Shown in pieces: positions 11,849-21,040 of a stretch of 46,598 nt of DNA (positions are counted from its first letter, which is position 1; every line of letters starts with the position of its first letter). This DNA is from an uncultured Oscillospiraceae bacterium (lineage in GTDB: Bacteria; Bacillota; Clostridia; Oscillospirales; Oscillospiraceae). Under the pieces are notes generated by a model. The model saw only the letters and a list, made by a program, of their open reading frames with translations. It was not told where the DNA came from and made no database searches. The DNA is taken from positions 1 to 46,598 of the forward strand of contig CAKTRJ010000019.1 of the NCBI GenBank assembly GCA_934597345.1. The letters are read 5' to 3'. The position numbers were made by a program, and so were the translations under genes.

Positions 11849-13957
11849 ATGCCGAGAAAGGTTACACTGGAAAATACAAGAAATATCGGCATCATGGCCC
11901 ACATCGACGCAGGCAAGACCACGACCACAGAGCGTATTCTGTACTACACGGGCGTGAACTACAAGTTGGGTGAGACGCACGAGGGTACTGCCACCATGGA
12001 CTGGATGGAGCAGGAGCAGGAGCGTGGTATCACCATCACCTCCGCGGCCACCACCTGCTATTGGAAAGGCAGCGAGAACCAGTTCCCCCAGACGCGCATC
12101 AACATCATCGACACCCCGGGCCACGTGGACTTCACTGTGGAAGTGGAACGTTCTCTGCGCGTGCTGGACGGCTCTGTGACCGTCATGTGCGCCAAGGGCG
12201 GCGTTGAGCCCCAGTCTGAGACTGTGTGGCGTCAGGCGGATCACTATCATGTCCCCCGGATGATCTACGTCAACAAGATGGACATCACCGGCGCGGATTT
12301 CTATCACGTCCTGGATATGGTGCATGATCGTCTGAAGGCCAATGCTGTACCCATCCAGCTGCCCATCGGAAAAGAGGATACCTTCCGCGGTATCATCGAT
12401 CTGGTGGAGATGAATGCTGATATTTACTACGATCAGCTGGGCAAGGATGTCCGCGTTGAGCCGATCCCCGAGGATATGGCGGATCTGGCCGAGGAATACC
12501 GCGAGAAGCTGCTGGACGCCGTTTCCATGTTCGATGACGAGATCATGGAGATGTATCTGGAGGGTCAGGAGATCCCGGCCAAGAAGATCCGCACGGCCAT
12601 CCGCAAGGCCACCTGCGCCGTGGAAATGGTGCCGGTCACCTGCGGCAGCTCTTACCGCAACAAGGGTGTTCAGAAGCTGCTGGACGCCATCGTGGACTAT
12701 ATGCCCGCTCCCACGGATGTGCCCGCTATCGTGGGTACCCATCCCAAGACCGACGCCGAGGAGGATCGCAAGCCTTCTGACGACGAGCCCTTTGCCGCGC
12801 TGGCCTTCAAGATCATGACCGACCCCTACGTGGGCCGTCTGACCTTCTTCCGCGTTTACTCCGGTAAGCTGACGGCCGGTTCCTCCGTGCTGAACGCCAC
12901 CAAGGGCAAGCGCGAGCGCATGGGTCGCATCCTGCAGATGCACGCCAACCACCGCGAGGATATCGACACGGTGTATGCCGGCGATATCGCCGCCGTCGTG
13001 GGTCTGAAGAACACCACCACCGGCGACACCCTGTGCGATGAGAGCCACCCCATCATCCTTGAGTCCATGGAGTTCCCTGAGCCCGTGATCCGCGTGGCTA
13101 TCGAGCCCAAGACCAAGGCCGGTGAGGAGAAGATGACCATCGCCCTGATGAAGCTGGCGGAGGAGGATCCCACCTTCCGTACCTACACCGACGAGGAGAC
13201 GGGTCAGACCATCATCGCCGGTATGGGCGAGCTGCATCTGGAGATCATCGTGGATCGTCTGCTCCGCGAGTTCAAGGTGGAGGCCAACGTGGGCGCACCT
13301 CAGGTGGCGTACAAGGAGACCATCCGCAAGGCGGTGGATCAGGATACCAAGTATGCCCGTCAGTCCGGCGGTAAGGGTCAGTATGGTCACGTCAAGATCC
13401 ACGTGGAGCCCAACGAATCCGGCAAGGGCTACGAATTTGTCAACGCAGTGGTGGGCGGCGCGATCCCCAAGGAGTATATCCCCGCTATCGACGCCGGTAT
13501 TCAGGGCGCAATGCTCTCCGGCACCGTGGCTGGCTATCCCGTGGTGGATGTGAAGGTCACTCTGTTCGACGGCTCCTACCACGAGGTGGACTCCTCCGAG
13601 ATGGCGTTCAAGATCGCCGGCTCCATGGCCTTCAAGGAGGCTATGCGTAAGGCGGAGCCCACGCTGCTGGAGCCCATTATGAAGGTCTGCGTTATCGTGC
13701 CCGACGAGTATATGGGCGACGTTATCGGCGACCTGAATGCCCGCCGCGGTCAGATCCAGGGCTATGAGATGCGCTCCGGCGCACAGCAGATCGACGCGTT
13801 CGTTCCGCTGGCTGAGATGTTCGGTTATGCCACCGACCTGCGTTCCCGTACACAGGGGCGCGGTCAGTACACCATGGAGCCCAGCCACTATATCGAGCTG
13901 CCTAAGGGTCTGCAGGAGAAGCTCATCGCCAAGCGCACCGGTAAGGAAAATTTGTAA
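11849..13957 (+). CDS. fusA: Elongation factor G
   Basis: The product is the translational GTPase that moves tRNAs and mRNA after peptide transfer and helps recycle ribosomes; it has 702 residues. The G1 motif [13 protein letters not shown], the switch [11 protein letters not shown] and the NKMD specificity motif are all present, followed by domains II to V ending in the usual Gly-Gln-rich segment ([15 protein letters not shown]). AAAAGGAG lies seven bases before the ATG. It is the last gene read from the str promoter before the tuf promoter. No truncation or odd residue is seen. Confidence 0.98.
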   Translation: MPRKVTLENTRNIGIMAHIDAGKTTTTERILYYTGVNYKLGETHEGTATMDWMEQEQERGITITSAATTCYWKGSENQFPQTRINIIDTPGHVDFTVEVERSLRVLDGSVTVMCAKGGVEPQSETVWRQADHYHVPRMIYVNKMDITGADFYHVLDMVHDRLKANAVPIQLPIGKEDTFRGIIDLVEMNADIYYDQLGKDVRVEPIPEDMADLAEEYREKLLDAVSMFDDEIMEMYLEGQEIPAKKIRTAIRKATCAVEMVPVTCGSSYRNKGVQKLLDAIVDYMPAPTDVPAIVGTHPKTDAEEDRKPSDDEPFAALAFKIMTDPYVGRLTFFRVYSGKLTAGSSVLNATKGKRERMGRILQMHANHREDIDTVYAGDIAAVVGLKNTTTGDTLCDESHPIILESMEFPEPVIRVAIEPKTKAGEEKMTIALMKLAEEDPTFRTYTDEETGQTIIAGMGELHLEIIVDRLLREFKVEANVGAPQVAYKETIRKAVDQDTKYARQSGGKGQYGHVKIHVEPNESGKGYEFVNAVVGGAIPKEYIPAIDAGIQGAMLSGTVAGYPVVDVKVTLFDGSYHEVDSSEMAFKIAGSMAFKEAMRKAEPTLLEPIMKVCVIVPDEYMGDVIGDLNARRGQIQGYEMRSGAQQIDAFVPLAEMFGYATDLRSRTQGRGQYTMEPSHYIELPKGLQEKLIAKRTGKENL

Positions 13958-13972
13958 AAGCGTATTTTACGA

Positions 13973-14001
13973 TTGATTTTCCCACCGAAATATTGTAAAA
14001 T
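13973..14001 (+). promoter_or_regulatory. tuf promoter
   Basis: TTGATT at 13973-13978, a 17-base spacer and TAAAAT at 13996-14001. It lies in the 107-base fusA-tuf gap, so tuf can be made separately from fusA. Confidence 0.7.
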
Positions 14002-14064
14002 GGCAGTGTTAGACTGTAACGCTGCCCACACATGATACAAAAATGTTAAGGAGGATCATTTCAA

Positions 14065-15267
14065 ATGGCTAAGCAGAAATTTGAGAGAACTAAGCCCCAC
14101 GTTAACATCGGTACCATCGGCCACATCGACCATGGTAAGACCACCCTGACCGCTGCCATCACCAAGTTCCTGGCTTTGCAGGGCAAGGCTGAGTACACCG
14201 ATTACTCTTCCATCGATAAGGCTCCCGAAGAGCGCGAGCGTGGTATCACCATCAACACCGCCCACGTTGAGTACGAGACCGAGAAGCGTCACTATGCACA
14301 CGTTGACTGCCCGGGCCACGCCGACTATATCAAGAACATGATCACCGGTGCTGCCCAGATGGACGGCGCTATCCTGGTCATCGCTGCTTCCGATGGTCCT
14401 ATGGCTCAGACCCGCGAGCACCTGCTGCTGGCCCGTCAGGTGAACGTTCCTTCCGTCCTGGTGTTCCTGAACAAGTGCGACCAGGTCGACGATGAGGAGC
14501 TGCTGGAGCTGGTGGAGATGGAAGTCCGCGAGCTGCTGGACTTCTATGGCTTCCCTGGCGACGAGACCCCCATCATCCGTGGCTCTGCTCTGAACGCTCT
14601 GGTTTCCGAGTCCACCGATCCCAACGCTCCCGAGTATGCCTGCATCAAGGAGCTGATGGACGCTGTTGACACTTGGATCCCCACCCCCGACCGCAAGGAG
14701 GATATGCCCTTCCTGATGCCCGTCGAGGACGTGTTCACCATCTCCGGTCGTGGTACCGTCGCTACCGGTCGTGTGGAGCGTGGTAAGCTGAACCTGAACG
14801 AGAAGGTCGAGATCGTCGGCCTGTCCGAGGAGAAGCGCGAGACCGTCGTTACCGGTATCGAGATGTTCCACAAGCTGCTGGACTACGCTGAGGCCGGCGA
14901 TAACATCGGCGCCCTGCTGCGTGGTGTTGCCAAGACCGAGATCGAGCGCGGTCAGGTTCTGTCCAAGCCCGGTTCCATCCATCCTCTGACCAAGTTCGTG
15001 GGCCAGGTCTACGTTCTGACCAAGGATGAAGGCGGCCGTCACACCCCCTTCTTCAATAACTATCGTCCCCAGTTCTACTTCCGTACCACCGACGTGACCG
15101 GCATCATCACTCTGCCCGAAGGCACTGAGATGTGCATGCCCGGCGATAACGTCGACATGAAGGTCGAGCTGATCACCCCCATCGCTATCGAGAAGGGTCT
15201 GCGTTTCGCTATCCGTGAGGGCGGTCGTACCGTCGGTTCCGGCGTCGTCATCGAGATCGAGCAGTAA
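14065..15267 (+). CDS. tuf: Elongation factor Tu
   Basis: The product is the GTPase that delivers aminoacyl-tRNA to the ribosome; it has 400 residues. The G1 motif [10 protein letters not shown], the effector region [22 protein letters not shown] and NKCD are intact, and the protein ends in the usual VVIEIEQ. AAGGAGG precedes the ATG by ten bases. It has its own promoter at 13973 and a strong terminator just after its stop. Confidence 0.98.
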   Translation: MAKQKFERTKPHVNIGTIGHIDHGKTTLTAAITKFLALQGKAEYTDYSSIDKAPEERERGITINTAHVEYETEKRHYAHVDCPGHADYIKNMITGAAQMDGAILVIAASDGPMAQTREHLLLARQVNVPSVLVFLNKCDQVDDEELLELVEMEVRELLDFYGFPGDETPIIRGSALNALVSESTDPNAPEYACIKELMDAVDTWIPTPDRKEDMPFLMPVEDVFTISGRGTVATGRVERGKLNLNEKVEIVGLSEEKRETVVTGIEMFHKLLDYAEAGDNIGALLRGVAKTEIERGQVLSKPGSIHPLTKFVGQVYVLTKDEGGRHTPFFNNYRPQFYFRTTDVTGIITLPEGTEMCMPGDNVDMKVELITPIAIEKGLRFAIREGGRTVGSGVVIEIEQ

Positions 15268-15279
15268 TCGGATTTCAAT

Positions 15280-15317
15280 GCAAAAAAAGAAAGGCCGTAA
15301 GGCCTTTCTTTTTTTGC
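15280..15317. terminator. Bidirectional terminator between tuf and the DUF4830 gene
   Basis: This is a 38-base perfect palindrome with a GTAA loop. The outer arms are A7 and T7, so it presents a GC stem with a U tract in both directions. It serves tuf on the plus strand and the convergent lipoprotein gene on the minus strand. Confidence 0.92.
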
Positions 15318-15321
15318 GCTC

Positions 15322-15780
15322 TTATGCCTTCGGGAACGCCAGATCGGACTGGAAGCCGCCCTGTCCCGTTGCGATGATGTCGCCGCCGATGATCTGGTCG
15401 CCCCACAGGTACAGATTCGCCTGCACGCCCTGTGGAATATCCGGATAATTGGCGATGGTATAGGTATACCGCTTTACGGACTGCCCGGTGAACTCCGCAA
15501 AGGGCAGATTCTGGCCCTTTTGCAGCTTGGCGTAGTCTGCCCACTCGTTTTCCAGCGTTTCCGGCAGTTGGAGATCCAGCGTTTCAATGGGCTGCGGCTC
15601 CACCTGCCAGCCCAGCCCCTCCAGATAGGCCACCCGCTCCTCTGGTGTGGCGGCGGTGATGATCTCTGTCTTCTTCTCTCCGCCGAAGCAGCCCGCCAGC
15701 AGCAGCGCCGAGCCGATCACCATGCCCAGCGCCAGAGAGAGCAGCGCCATGCGCCGCCGCGTGATATGGATAACACGCAT
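15322..15780 (-). CDS. DUF4830 domain lipoprotein
   Basis: The product has 152 residues. I chose the start at 15780 (MRVIHITRRRM) because AAGGAG lies eight bases before it; a start further upstream at 15813 lacks a ribosome site. A basic N-terminus, a hydrophobic core and LLAGC give a lipoprotein signal, with the lipidated Cys at residue 31. The mature part begins TAATPEERVAYLEGLGWQVE and continues with VKRYTYTIANYPD and GGDIIATGQGGF, the pattern I know from DUF4830 proteins of Clostridia. That domain has no assigned function. It is the only gene on this strand between 1 and 38 kb. Confidence 0.8.
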   Translation of the reverse strand: MRVIHITRRRMALLSLALGMVIGSALLLAGCFGGEKKTEIITAATPEERVAYLEGLGWQVEPQPIETLDLQLPETLENEWADYAKLQKGQNLPFAEFTGQSVKRYTYTIANYPDIPQGVQANLYLWGDQIIGGDIIATGQGGFQSDLAFPKA

Positions 15781-15806
15781 TCCATCAACTCCTTTGTAGA
15801 TGGTTA

Positions 15807-15835
15807 TTCCCAAGCGGAAGAAAATATGCTATACT
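15807..15835 (+). promoter_or_regulatory. Promoter of the pseudouridine synthase gene
   Basis: TTCCCA at 15807-15812, a 17-base spacer and TATACT at 15830-15835, about 27 bases before the start codon. It lies in the 81-base divergent gap with the DUF4830 gene. Confidence 0.55.
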
Positions 15836-15861
15836 GTGCCCAAACGAGCAAGGAGGCAGCT

Positions 15862-16575
15862 ATGGAACGGCTGGATAAGGTGATTGCCAACAGAGGCGCG
15901 GCCTCCCGGCGGGAGGTAAAGACACTGGTGCGGCAGGGACGCGTGCTGGTAGACGGTATCCCCGCCGCGGCGGCGGATATGAAGGTAGATGCGGCCGCGG
16001 CGGTCATTACCGTGGACGGCGTGGCGCTGGAAAGTGAGCGGCATGTCTATCTGCTGCTGCACAAGCCTGCCGGAGTGCTGACGGCTACCGAGGATAAGCG
16101 CCAGCCCACGGTGCTGGACCTGATCCCGCAGGAGATGCGCCGCCGGGATCTTGCGCCGGTGGGACGGCTGGACAAGGATACGGAGGGTCTGCTGCTGCTG
16201 ACCGATGACGGCGAGCTGACCCACCGTCTGCTGAGCCCCAAATACCATGTGGACAAAGTGTACTATGCCAGCGTGGAGGGCGTACCGGATGCGGCGGACG
16301 CAGCGGCCTTTGCGGAAGGACTGCTGCTGGGCGACGGCCTGCAATGCCTGCCGGCGAAGCTGGAGCCGCTGGGCGGCGGCGAATGTCTCGTGACGCTGCG
16401 GGAGGGCAAGTTCCATCAGGTGAAGCGGATGCTGGCCAGCCGGGGGAAGCCTGTGCTGTATCTGAAGCGGCTGGCCATGGGGCCGCTGCGGCTGGAGCCG
16501 GAATTGGCGACGGGACAGTGCCGTTTCCTGACGCCGGAGGAGCTTTTTGCCCTGCGTAATACGTGCGGCTTGTGA
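15862..16575 (+). CDS. RsuA/RluB-family rRNA pseudouridine synthase
   Basis: The product has 237 residues from the ATG at 15862, which AAGGAGG precedes. The N-terminal 60 residues form an S4 RNA-binding domain (MERLDKVIANRGAASRREV). The catalytic motif GRLDKDTEGLLLLTDDG contains the conserved Asp104. HQVKRMLA near the C-terminus is typical of the RsuA/RluB/RluE/RluF branch. The closest role is isomerisation of a uridine in 16S rRNA (as RsuA at position 516), but the exact target cannot be told from the sequence. It stands alone between a promoter and the regulator promoter. Confidence 0.9.
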   Translation: MERLDKVIANRGAASRREVKTLVRQGRVLVDGIPAAAADMKVDAAAAVITVDGVALESERHVYLLLHKPAGVLTATEDKRQPTVLDLIPQEMRRRDLAPVGRLDKDTEGLLLLTDDGELTHRLLSPKYHVDKVYYASVEGVPDAADAAAFAEGLLLGDGLQCLPAKLEPLGGGECLVTLREGKFHQVKRMLASRGKPVLYLKRLAMGPLRLEPELATGQCRFLTPEELFALRNTCGL

Positions 16576-16635
16576 TTATATCGACAAAGCGCAAAAAGAA
16601 TTCTGATCTTTTTTGTGAGAAAGATAAAAAAATGC

Positions 16636-16664
16636 TTGCAAAACCGTGATTATGACGATATAAT
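16636..16664 (+). promoter_or_regulatory. Promoter of the PucR-type regulator gene
   Basis: TTGCAA at 16636-16641, a 17-base spacer and a perfect TATAAT at 16659-16664, leaving a leader of about 65 bases. Confidence 0.8.
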
Positions 16665-16734
16665 ATTGGCAACCCCTTGGCAGTTTGCACAAACTGCCCG
16701 GCGGCGCTTTGAAGAGAGAGCAGGAGGGCTTGTT

Positions 16735-17829
16735 ATGTCCGGAAGAATTTTCCAGAATGTAGTGCTGCAATTCAAGGAGACCACCGACCGTACCATCGGC
16801 GTCATTGACGCGGAGGGAACCGTTATCGCGTGCAGCGAGCTGACGGGTATCGGCAAGAAGTGGAGCAAATATGTGGAGACCATCCAGCAGGCCGACGGCG
16901 AGTGCGTGGCCCTGGAGGGCAAGACGTTCAAGGCCCTGCCCGGCTGGGGCGGCCACTTTGACTACGCCGTGTTTGCCAGCGGCGACGACGGCATCGGCCG
17001 CACCGTGTGCGCCATGGCCGCTGTGGCGCTGAACTCCGCCAAGAGCTATTATGAGGAGAAGCACGACAAGGGCTCCTTCATGAAGAACATCATTTCGGAC
17101 AACATCCTCATCAGCGATATCTACATGCGGGCCAAGGAGCTGCATGTGGCCGCCGAGGTGAACCGCGGCGTGTTTGTGATCCGCCCGGTGGACGACCGGA
17201 TGGAGTCCGCCCCGCTGGATCTGGTGCAGAGCCTGTTCCCCGACCGGCAGAACGATTTCGTTCTCAGTGTGGGTGAGCAGGATGTGGTGCTGATCCACCA
17301 GATGGATAAGAACGCCGGCTCTCCCGAGTTGGAGAAGGTAGCCCTGCGGATCGAAGAGGCCCTGCGCATCGACGGCGAGAGCAGCGTGTTCGTGGGCATC
17401 GGCACCATGGCCCAGCACCTGCGGGAGTTGGCCAAGGCCTATAAGGAGGCCCAGATCGCCATCGAGGTGGGCAAGGTGTTCGACACCGAGCGCTACGTCA
17501 TCAACTATGAGAATCTGGGTATCGGTCGCTTGATCTATCAGCTGCCCACTACCCTGTGCGAGATGTTCCTGCAGGAGGTGTTCAAGAAGAATCCCATCGA
17601 CGCGCTGGATCAGGAGACGCTGTTCACCATCTACAAGTTCTTCGAGAACAACCTGAACGTGTCCGAGACGGCCCGCAAGCTGTTCGTCCACCGCAATACG
17701 CTGGTGTACCGGCTGGAGAAGATCAAGAAGCTGACCGGCCTTGACCTGCGGGAGTTTGACGACGCCATTACCTTCAAGGTAGCGCTGATGGTCAAGAAGT
17801 ATCTGACCAGCAGAGGAATAGACGCATAA
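16735..17829 (+). CDS. PucR/CdaR-type transcriptional regulator
   Basis: The product has 364 residues from the ATG at 16735 (AGGAGGG upstream). The C-terminal 60 residues are the PucR-family helix-turn-helix: FFENNLNVSETARKLFVHRN, then TLVYRLEKIKKLTGLDLREF. The middle part (about 165-290) resembles the GGDEF-like domain found in CdaR/PucR proteins. The N-terminal part (about 1-140) probably senses a ligand, as in sugar-diacid regulators, but the ligand is unknown. No catabolic gene lies beside it, so the target cannot be inferred from context. The gene has its own promoter and terminator and is therefore a single transcription unit. Confidence 0.85.
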   Translation: MSGRIFQNVVLQFKETTDRTIGVIDAEGTVIACSELTGIGKKWSKYVETIQQADGECVALEGKTFKALPGWGGHFDYAVFASGDDGIGRTVCAMAAVALNSAKSYYEEKHDKGSFMKNIISDNILISDIYMRAKELHVAAEVNRGVFVIRPVDDRMESAPLDLVQSLFPDRQNDFVLSVGEQDVVLIHQMDKNAGSPELEKVALRIEEALRIDGESSVFVGIGTMAQHLRELAKAYKEAQIAIEVGKVFDTERYVINYENLGIGRLIYQLPTTLCEMFLQEVFKKNPIDALDQETLFTIYKFFENNLNVSETARKLFVHRNTLVYRLEKIKKLTGLDLREFDDAITFKVALMVKKYLTSRGIDA

Positions 17830-17859
17830 GATTACTGGCATGAATTCTGCGAAGCTTTT

Positions 17860-17888
17860 ACAGCCGCCCAAAGGGCGGCTGTTTTTTT
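17860..17888 (+). terminator. Terminator of the PucR-type gene
   Basis: A 10-bp GC-rich stem (17860-17869 with 17873-17882) around AAA, followed by a run of seven T. Confidence 0.92.
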
Positions 17889-17995
17889 GCGGCATTTTTT
17901 TGTAAATTCCGGGAACATTTTGACGGTTTTGTACGTCTATAACAATAATGGCAGATTTTGCATGGCGGATTTACCGAAAATTCATGGTTTTCCTG

Positions 17996-18024
17996 TTGCC
18001 ATTTGTTGAGGATTTATATATAAT
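17996..18024 (+). promoter_or_regulatory. ftsEX promoter
   Basis: TTGCCA at 17996-18001, a 17-base spacer and TATAAT at 18019-18024. A weaker upstream pair (TTGACG at 17920, AATAAT at 17944) is possible. Confidence 0.78.
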
Positions 18025-18085
18025 GTAACAAGGCGTGGCCTTTTGCCACAAGATGTTGCATTTTGAGAGAATTTGAGGGAGTGCC

Positions 18086-18775
18086 ATGATTCGATTGACG
18101 GACGCGGAAAAAACCTACGAGAACGGCACAAAGGCCGTTCGCGGGATTTCATTTCAGATAGAGGACGGAGAATTTGTGTTTCTGGTGGGGCCTTCCGGCA
18201 GCGGAAAGTCCACCATCATTAAGCTGCTGACCGGAGAGATCGTGCCCACTGGTGGGCGCGTGATGGTCAACGGCTTTTCCATGAGCCGTATCAAGGAGAA
18301 GCAGCTGCCCCTGATGCGCCGCACCATCGGCGTGATCTTTCAGGACTTCCGGCTGATCGCCAGCCGGACGGTATACGATAATCTGGCGCTGGCCATGCGG
18401 GCAGTGGGTGCGTCGCCCCGTGAGATCCGCAGCCGCATCCCTTATGTGCTGGAGCTGGTGGGCCTGAAGGGGAAGGAGAACAACTACCCCGACGAGCTCA
18501 GCGGCGGCGAGCAGCAGCGTGTGTCTGTGGCTCGTGCGCTGGTGAATAATCCCAGCACCATTGTGGCCGACGAGCCTACAGGCAACCTTGACCCGGCCCG
18601 CTCACTGGAGATCATGACGCTGCTGGAGCGCATCAACGCCCTGGGTACCACCGTCATCGTGGTGACCCACGAGCGGGGACTGGTGAACCACTTCAACAAG
18701 CGGGTCATCTATCTGGACAGCGGCCGGGTGGCGGGCGACGCCACCGGTACATATGAGGGGGTGGTGGGCCAATGA
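18086..18775 (+). CDS. ftsE: Cell-division ABC transporter ATPase FtsE
   Basis: The product is the cytoplasmic ATPase of the FtsEX complex, which transmits division signals to a cell-wall hydrolase outside the membrane. It has 229 residues. The Walker A motif GPSGSGKS is at 35-42, the signature LSGGEQQR is near 140, and the Walker B segment STIVADEPTGNLD follows; VVTHE provides the switch His. The RLIASRTVYDNLALAM segment is typical of FtsE. The stop overlaps the ftsX start (ATGA). Its ATG is preceded by GAGGGAG. Confidence 0.95.
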   Translation: MIRLTDAEKTYENGTKAVRGISFQIEDGEFVFLVGPSGSGKSTIIKLLTGEIVPTGGRVMVNGFSMSRIKEKQLPLMRRTIGVIFQDFRLIASRTVYDNLALAMRAVGASPREIRSRIPYVLELVGLKGKENNYPDELSGGEQQRVSVARALVNNPSTIVADEPTGNLDPARSLEIMTLLERINALGTTVIVVTHERGLVNHFNKRVIYLDSGRVAGDATGTYEGVVGQ

Positions 18776-19653
18776 AAAACTTTGGATATTTCTTCAAAGA
18801 GGGTGCCCGCAGCATGTTCTCTCACGGGTTCATGTCCTTTGCCGCCATCGGCGTAACGGTGGCGTGTCTGCTGATCATGGGCACATTCTCCCTGGTGGCC
18901 TATAACGCCAACGAGAATCTGGCAGACCTGCAGAAGGAGAACGCCATGGTGGCCTTTGTGGACGACTCGCTGACAGAGAGCCAGGCCAAGGCCCTGCAAA
19001 GCAAGCTGGAAAAGACAGACAATGTGGCGGACTGCACCTTCGTTTCCCGCCAGGAGGCCCGGGATGCTTATGTGGCGGAGTATGACGAGGACGACATGTT
19101 CAAGGATCTGGATCCCCAGGTGTTCCGCCATCGCTATGTGATCCATCTGACCGATCCCGACAAGATCACGGAGACGAAGGCGGCGGTGGACGCGATACAG
19201 GGCATCGACGAGGTGCGGGCCGACGAGGTCATCTCCGCGGGCTTTATCACGGTCCGCAATGTGGCCGGCGTGATCTCCATCGTGCTGATCGCGATACTGC
19301 TGATGGTGTCGCTGTTCATTATCTCCAACACCATCAAGCTGACCACCTTCGACCGGCGGGAGGAGATCGCCATCATGAAGATGGTGGGCGCCACCGACGG
19401 GTTCATCCGCTGGCCCTTCGTGTTCGAGGGCCTGCTGCTGGGCCTGTTCGGCGCGGTGATCGCCTTTGGTCTGCAATGGCTGCTTTACAGCGCCATGGCC
19501 AACGGCATCACCAATTCCGACACCATGCAGCTGCTGGAGGTGGTTCCGTTCCGGAGCATCTGGCAGCCGGTGGCCGGTATCTTTGCCGGGGCCGGTGTGG
19601 TGATCGGCGTGGGCGGCAGCCTGATGGCCATCCGCCGCTTCCTGAAGGTATAA
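18772..19653 (+). CDS. ftsX: Cell-division permease-like protein FtsX
   Basis: The product has 293 residues and is the membrane half of FtsEX. It has one transmembrane helix near residues 20-43, a large extracellular loop (about 45-165) that binds the hydrolase partner, and three further helices in the C-terminal FtsX domain. The segment NTIKLTTFDRREEIAIMKMV is the conserved cytoplasmic coupling motif. Its start overlaps the ftsE stop by four bases. A hairpin without a T tract (19665-19682) lies between it and the hydrolase gene and may act in mRNA processing or stability. Confidence 0.95.
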   Translation: MKNFGYFFKEGARSMFSHGFMSFAAIGVTVACLLIMGTFSLVAYNANENLADLQKENAMVAFVDDSLTESQAKALQSKLEKTDNVADCTFVSRQEARDAYVAEYDEDDMFKDLDPQVFRHRYVIHLTDPDKITETKAAVDAIQGIDEVRADEVISAGFITVRNVAGVISIVLIAILLMVSLFIISNTIKLTTFDRREEIAIMKMVGATDGFIRWPFVFEGLLLGLFGAVIAFGLQWLLYSAMANGITNSDTMQLLEVVPFRSIWQPVAGIFAGAGVVIGVGGSLMAIRRFLKV

Positions 19654-19698
19654 GCAGCAAACCATGCGGACGAGCGTCCGCACCGAGGAGGACAGACC

Positions 19699-20988
19699 AT
19701 GAAACGAACGACCGGAAAACGTGCTTTGGCGCTGCTGTGCGCGTTGCTGATGACGGCGGCGCTGCTGCCGGTGGCGGCTTACGCGACGGGCGGCATCAAG
19801 GCCACGGACGAGACGGATACAGGCACCAGCTCCGCGGGCAGCACCACAACGGATACCAAGACAGAGGGTGCCACCACGACGGGCGACAGCAAGACGGAAA
19901 CGAAAAAAGACAGCGCCGAGGCTGACAGTATCCGCAAGGAGTATAATGACCTGCAGCAGCAGATCAACAGCAAGCGGGAAGAAATGAACAACCTGAAGAA
20001 TGAGCTGGACAAGATCAAGGGACAGAAGGCCAGCACCCAGCAGCAGAAGAACCTGCTGGACCAGCGCAACACGGCGCTGACCCAGGAGATCAGCCTGCTG
20101 GAGCAGCAGATCGACGTGACCAACCGCAGCATCGCCGCCAACGAGGCGCTGGAAAAGCAGCAGACGGAGCTGTTCCACAAGCAGATCCGCCAGGAGGAGG
20201 AGCAGGGAACGCTGTCCTACTGGTCGGTGCTGTTCAAGGCGAAGAGTTTCGCGGATCTCATCAGTCGTATTGACTTTGTCAACGAGATCGCCCGCTATAA
20301 CCAGAAGGTCATTGCTGACCTGCGGGAGATCCGGACGGAGCTGGCGGCGGATAAGGAGGCACTGGAGGCGCAGAACGAGGAACTGAGCGCCTCCAAGCAG
20401 GAGCTGCAGGGCCAGCTTTCGGAGAGCATGAAGCTGCTGGCGGAGTATATCAAGACGGAAGAGGGCAAGCAGGCGGAGTATGACGCCATCAAGGCCGAGG
20501 AGGAGGCGCTGGACGACCTGATCGCCGCGGCCGAGGCCAAGGCCCGTGAGCTGGGCATGGATGACATTGCCGGCACCGTGGGCGGCTACGCATGGCCCTG
20601 TAACGGCATCCGGTGGATCACCTCCAAATTCGGCGGCCGCAATTCCCCCGGCGGCATCGGCAGCACCAACCATAAGGGCGTGGATATCGGCACCCCCATG
20701 GGTACGCCTGTGCTGGCGGCCAAGGCCGGTAAGGTCACCTGGGCCAGCTGGAACGGCGGCTACGGCAACTGCGTTATCATCAGCCACGGCAAGGGCAACT
20801 CCACGCTGTACGGCCATCTCAGCAGCTATAATGTGAAAGTAGGCGACTCGGTGTCCCAGGGACAGGTCATTGCCTATTCCGGCAGCACCGGCAATTCTAC
20901 CGGCCCGCATCTGCACTTCGGCATCAAGGAAAATGACAGCTGGGTGGATCCCCTGAGCTATCTGACCGGCTGGCAGTATTACGGTTGA
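19699..20988 (+). CDS. LytM/M23 murein hydrolase with coiled coil (EnvC-like)
   Basis: The product has 429 residues. A signal peptide covers about 1-30 (AVA/AYA-type cleavage near residue 29). A Thr/Asp-rich linker is followed by a long coiled coil at about 75-280. The LytM domain (about 305-425) has all metal and catalytic residues: His325 and Asp329 in HKGVD, His373 in GHL, and His404-x-His406 in GPHLHF. It therefore looks like an active endopeptidase, unlike EnvC, whose site is degenerate. Its place behind ftsEX suggests that it is the septal hydrolase controlled by FtsX. It ends before a strong terminator. Confidence 0.92.
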   Translation: MKRTTGKRALALLCALLMTAALLPVAAYATGGIKATDETDTGTSSAGSTTTDTKTEGATTTGDSKTETKKDSAEADSIRKEYNDLQQQINSKREEMNNLKNELDKIKGQKASTQQQKNLLDQRNTALTQEISLLEQQIDVTNRSIAANEALEKQQTELFHKQIRQEEEQGTLSYWSVLFKAKSFADLISRIDFVNEIARYNQKVIADLREIRTELAADKEALEAQNEELSASKQELQGQLSESMKLLAEYIKTEEGKQAEYDAIKAEEEALDDLIAAAEAKARELGMDDIAGTVGGYAWPCNGIRWITSKFGGRNSPGGIGSTNHKGVDIGTPMGTPVLAAKAGKVTWASWNGGYGNCVIISHGKGNSTLYGHLSSYNVKVGDSVSQGQVIAYSGSTGNSTGPHLHFGIKENDSWVDPLSYLTGWQYYG

Positions 20989-21001
20989 TTTTGGATAACC
21001 G

Positions 21002-21040
21002 GCACCTCTGTACCATACACTGGTACAGAGGTGCTTTTTT
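21002..21040 (+). terminator. Terminator after the LytM gene; overlaps the next ribosome site
   Basis: A 14-bp perfect stem (21002-21015 with 21021-21034, five-base loop) is followed by six T. The 3' arm contains GAGGTG, which is the only ribosome-binding-like sequence before the ATG at 21041. Confidence 0.93.
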
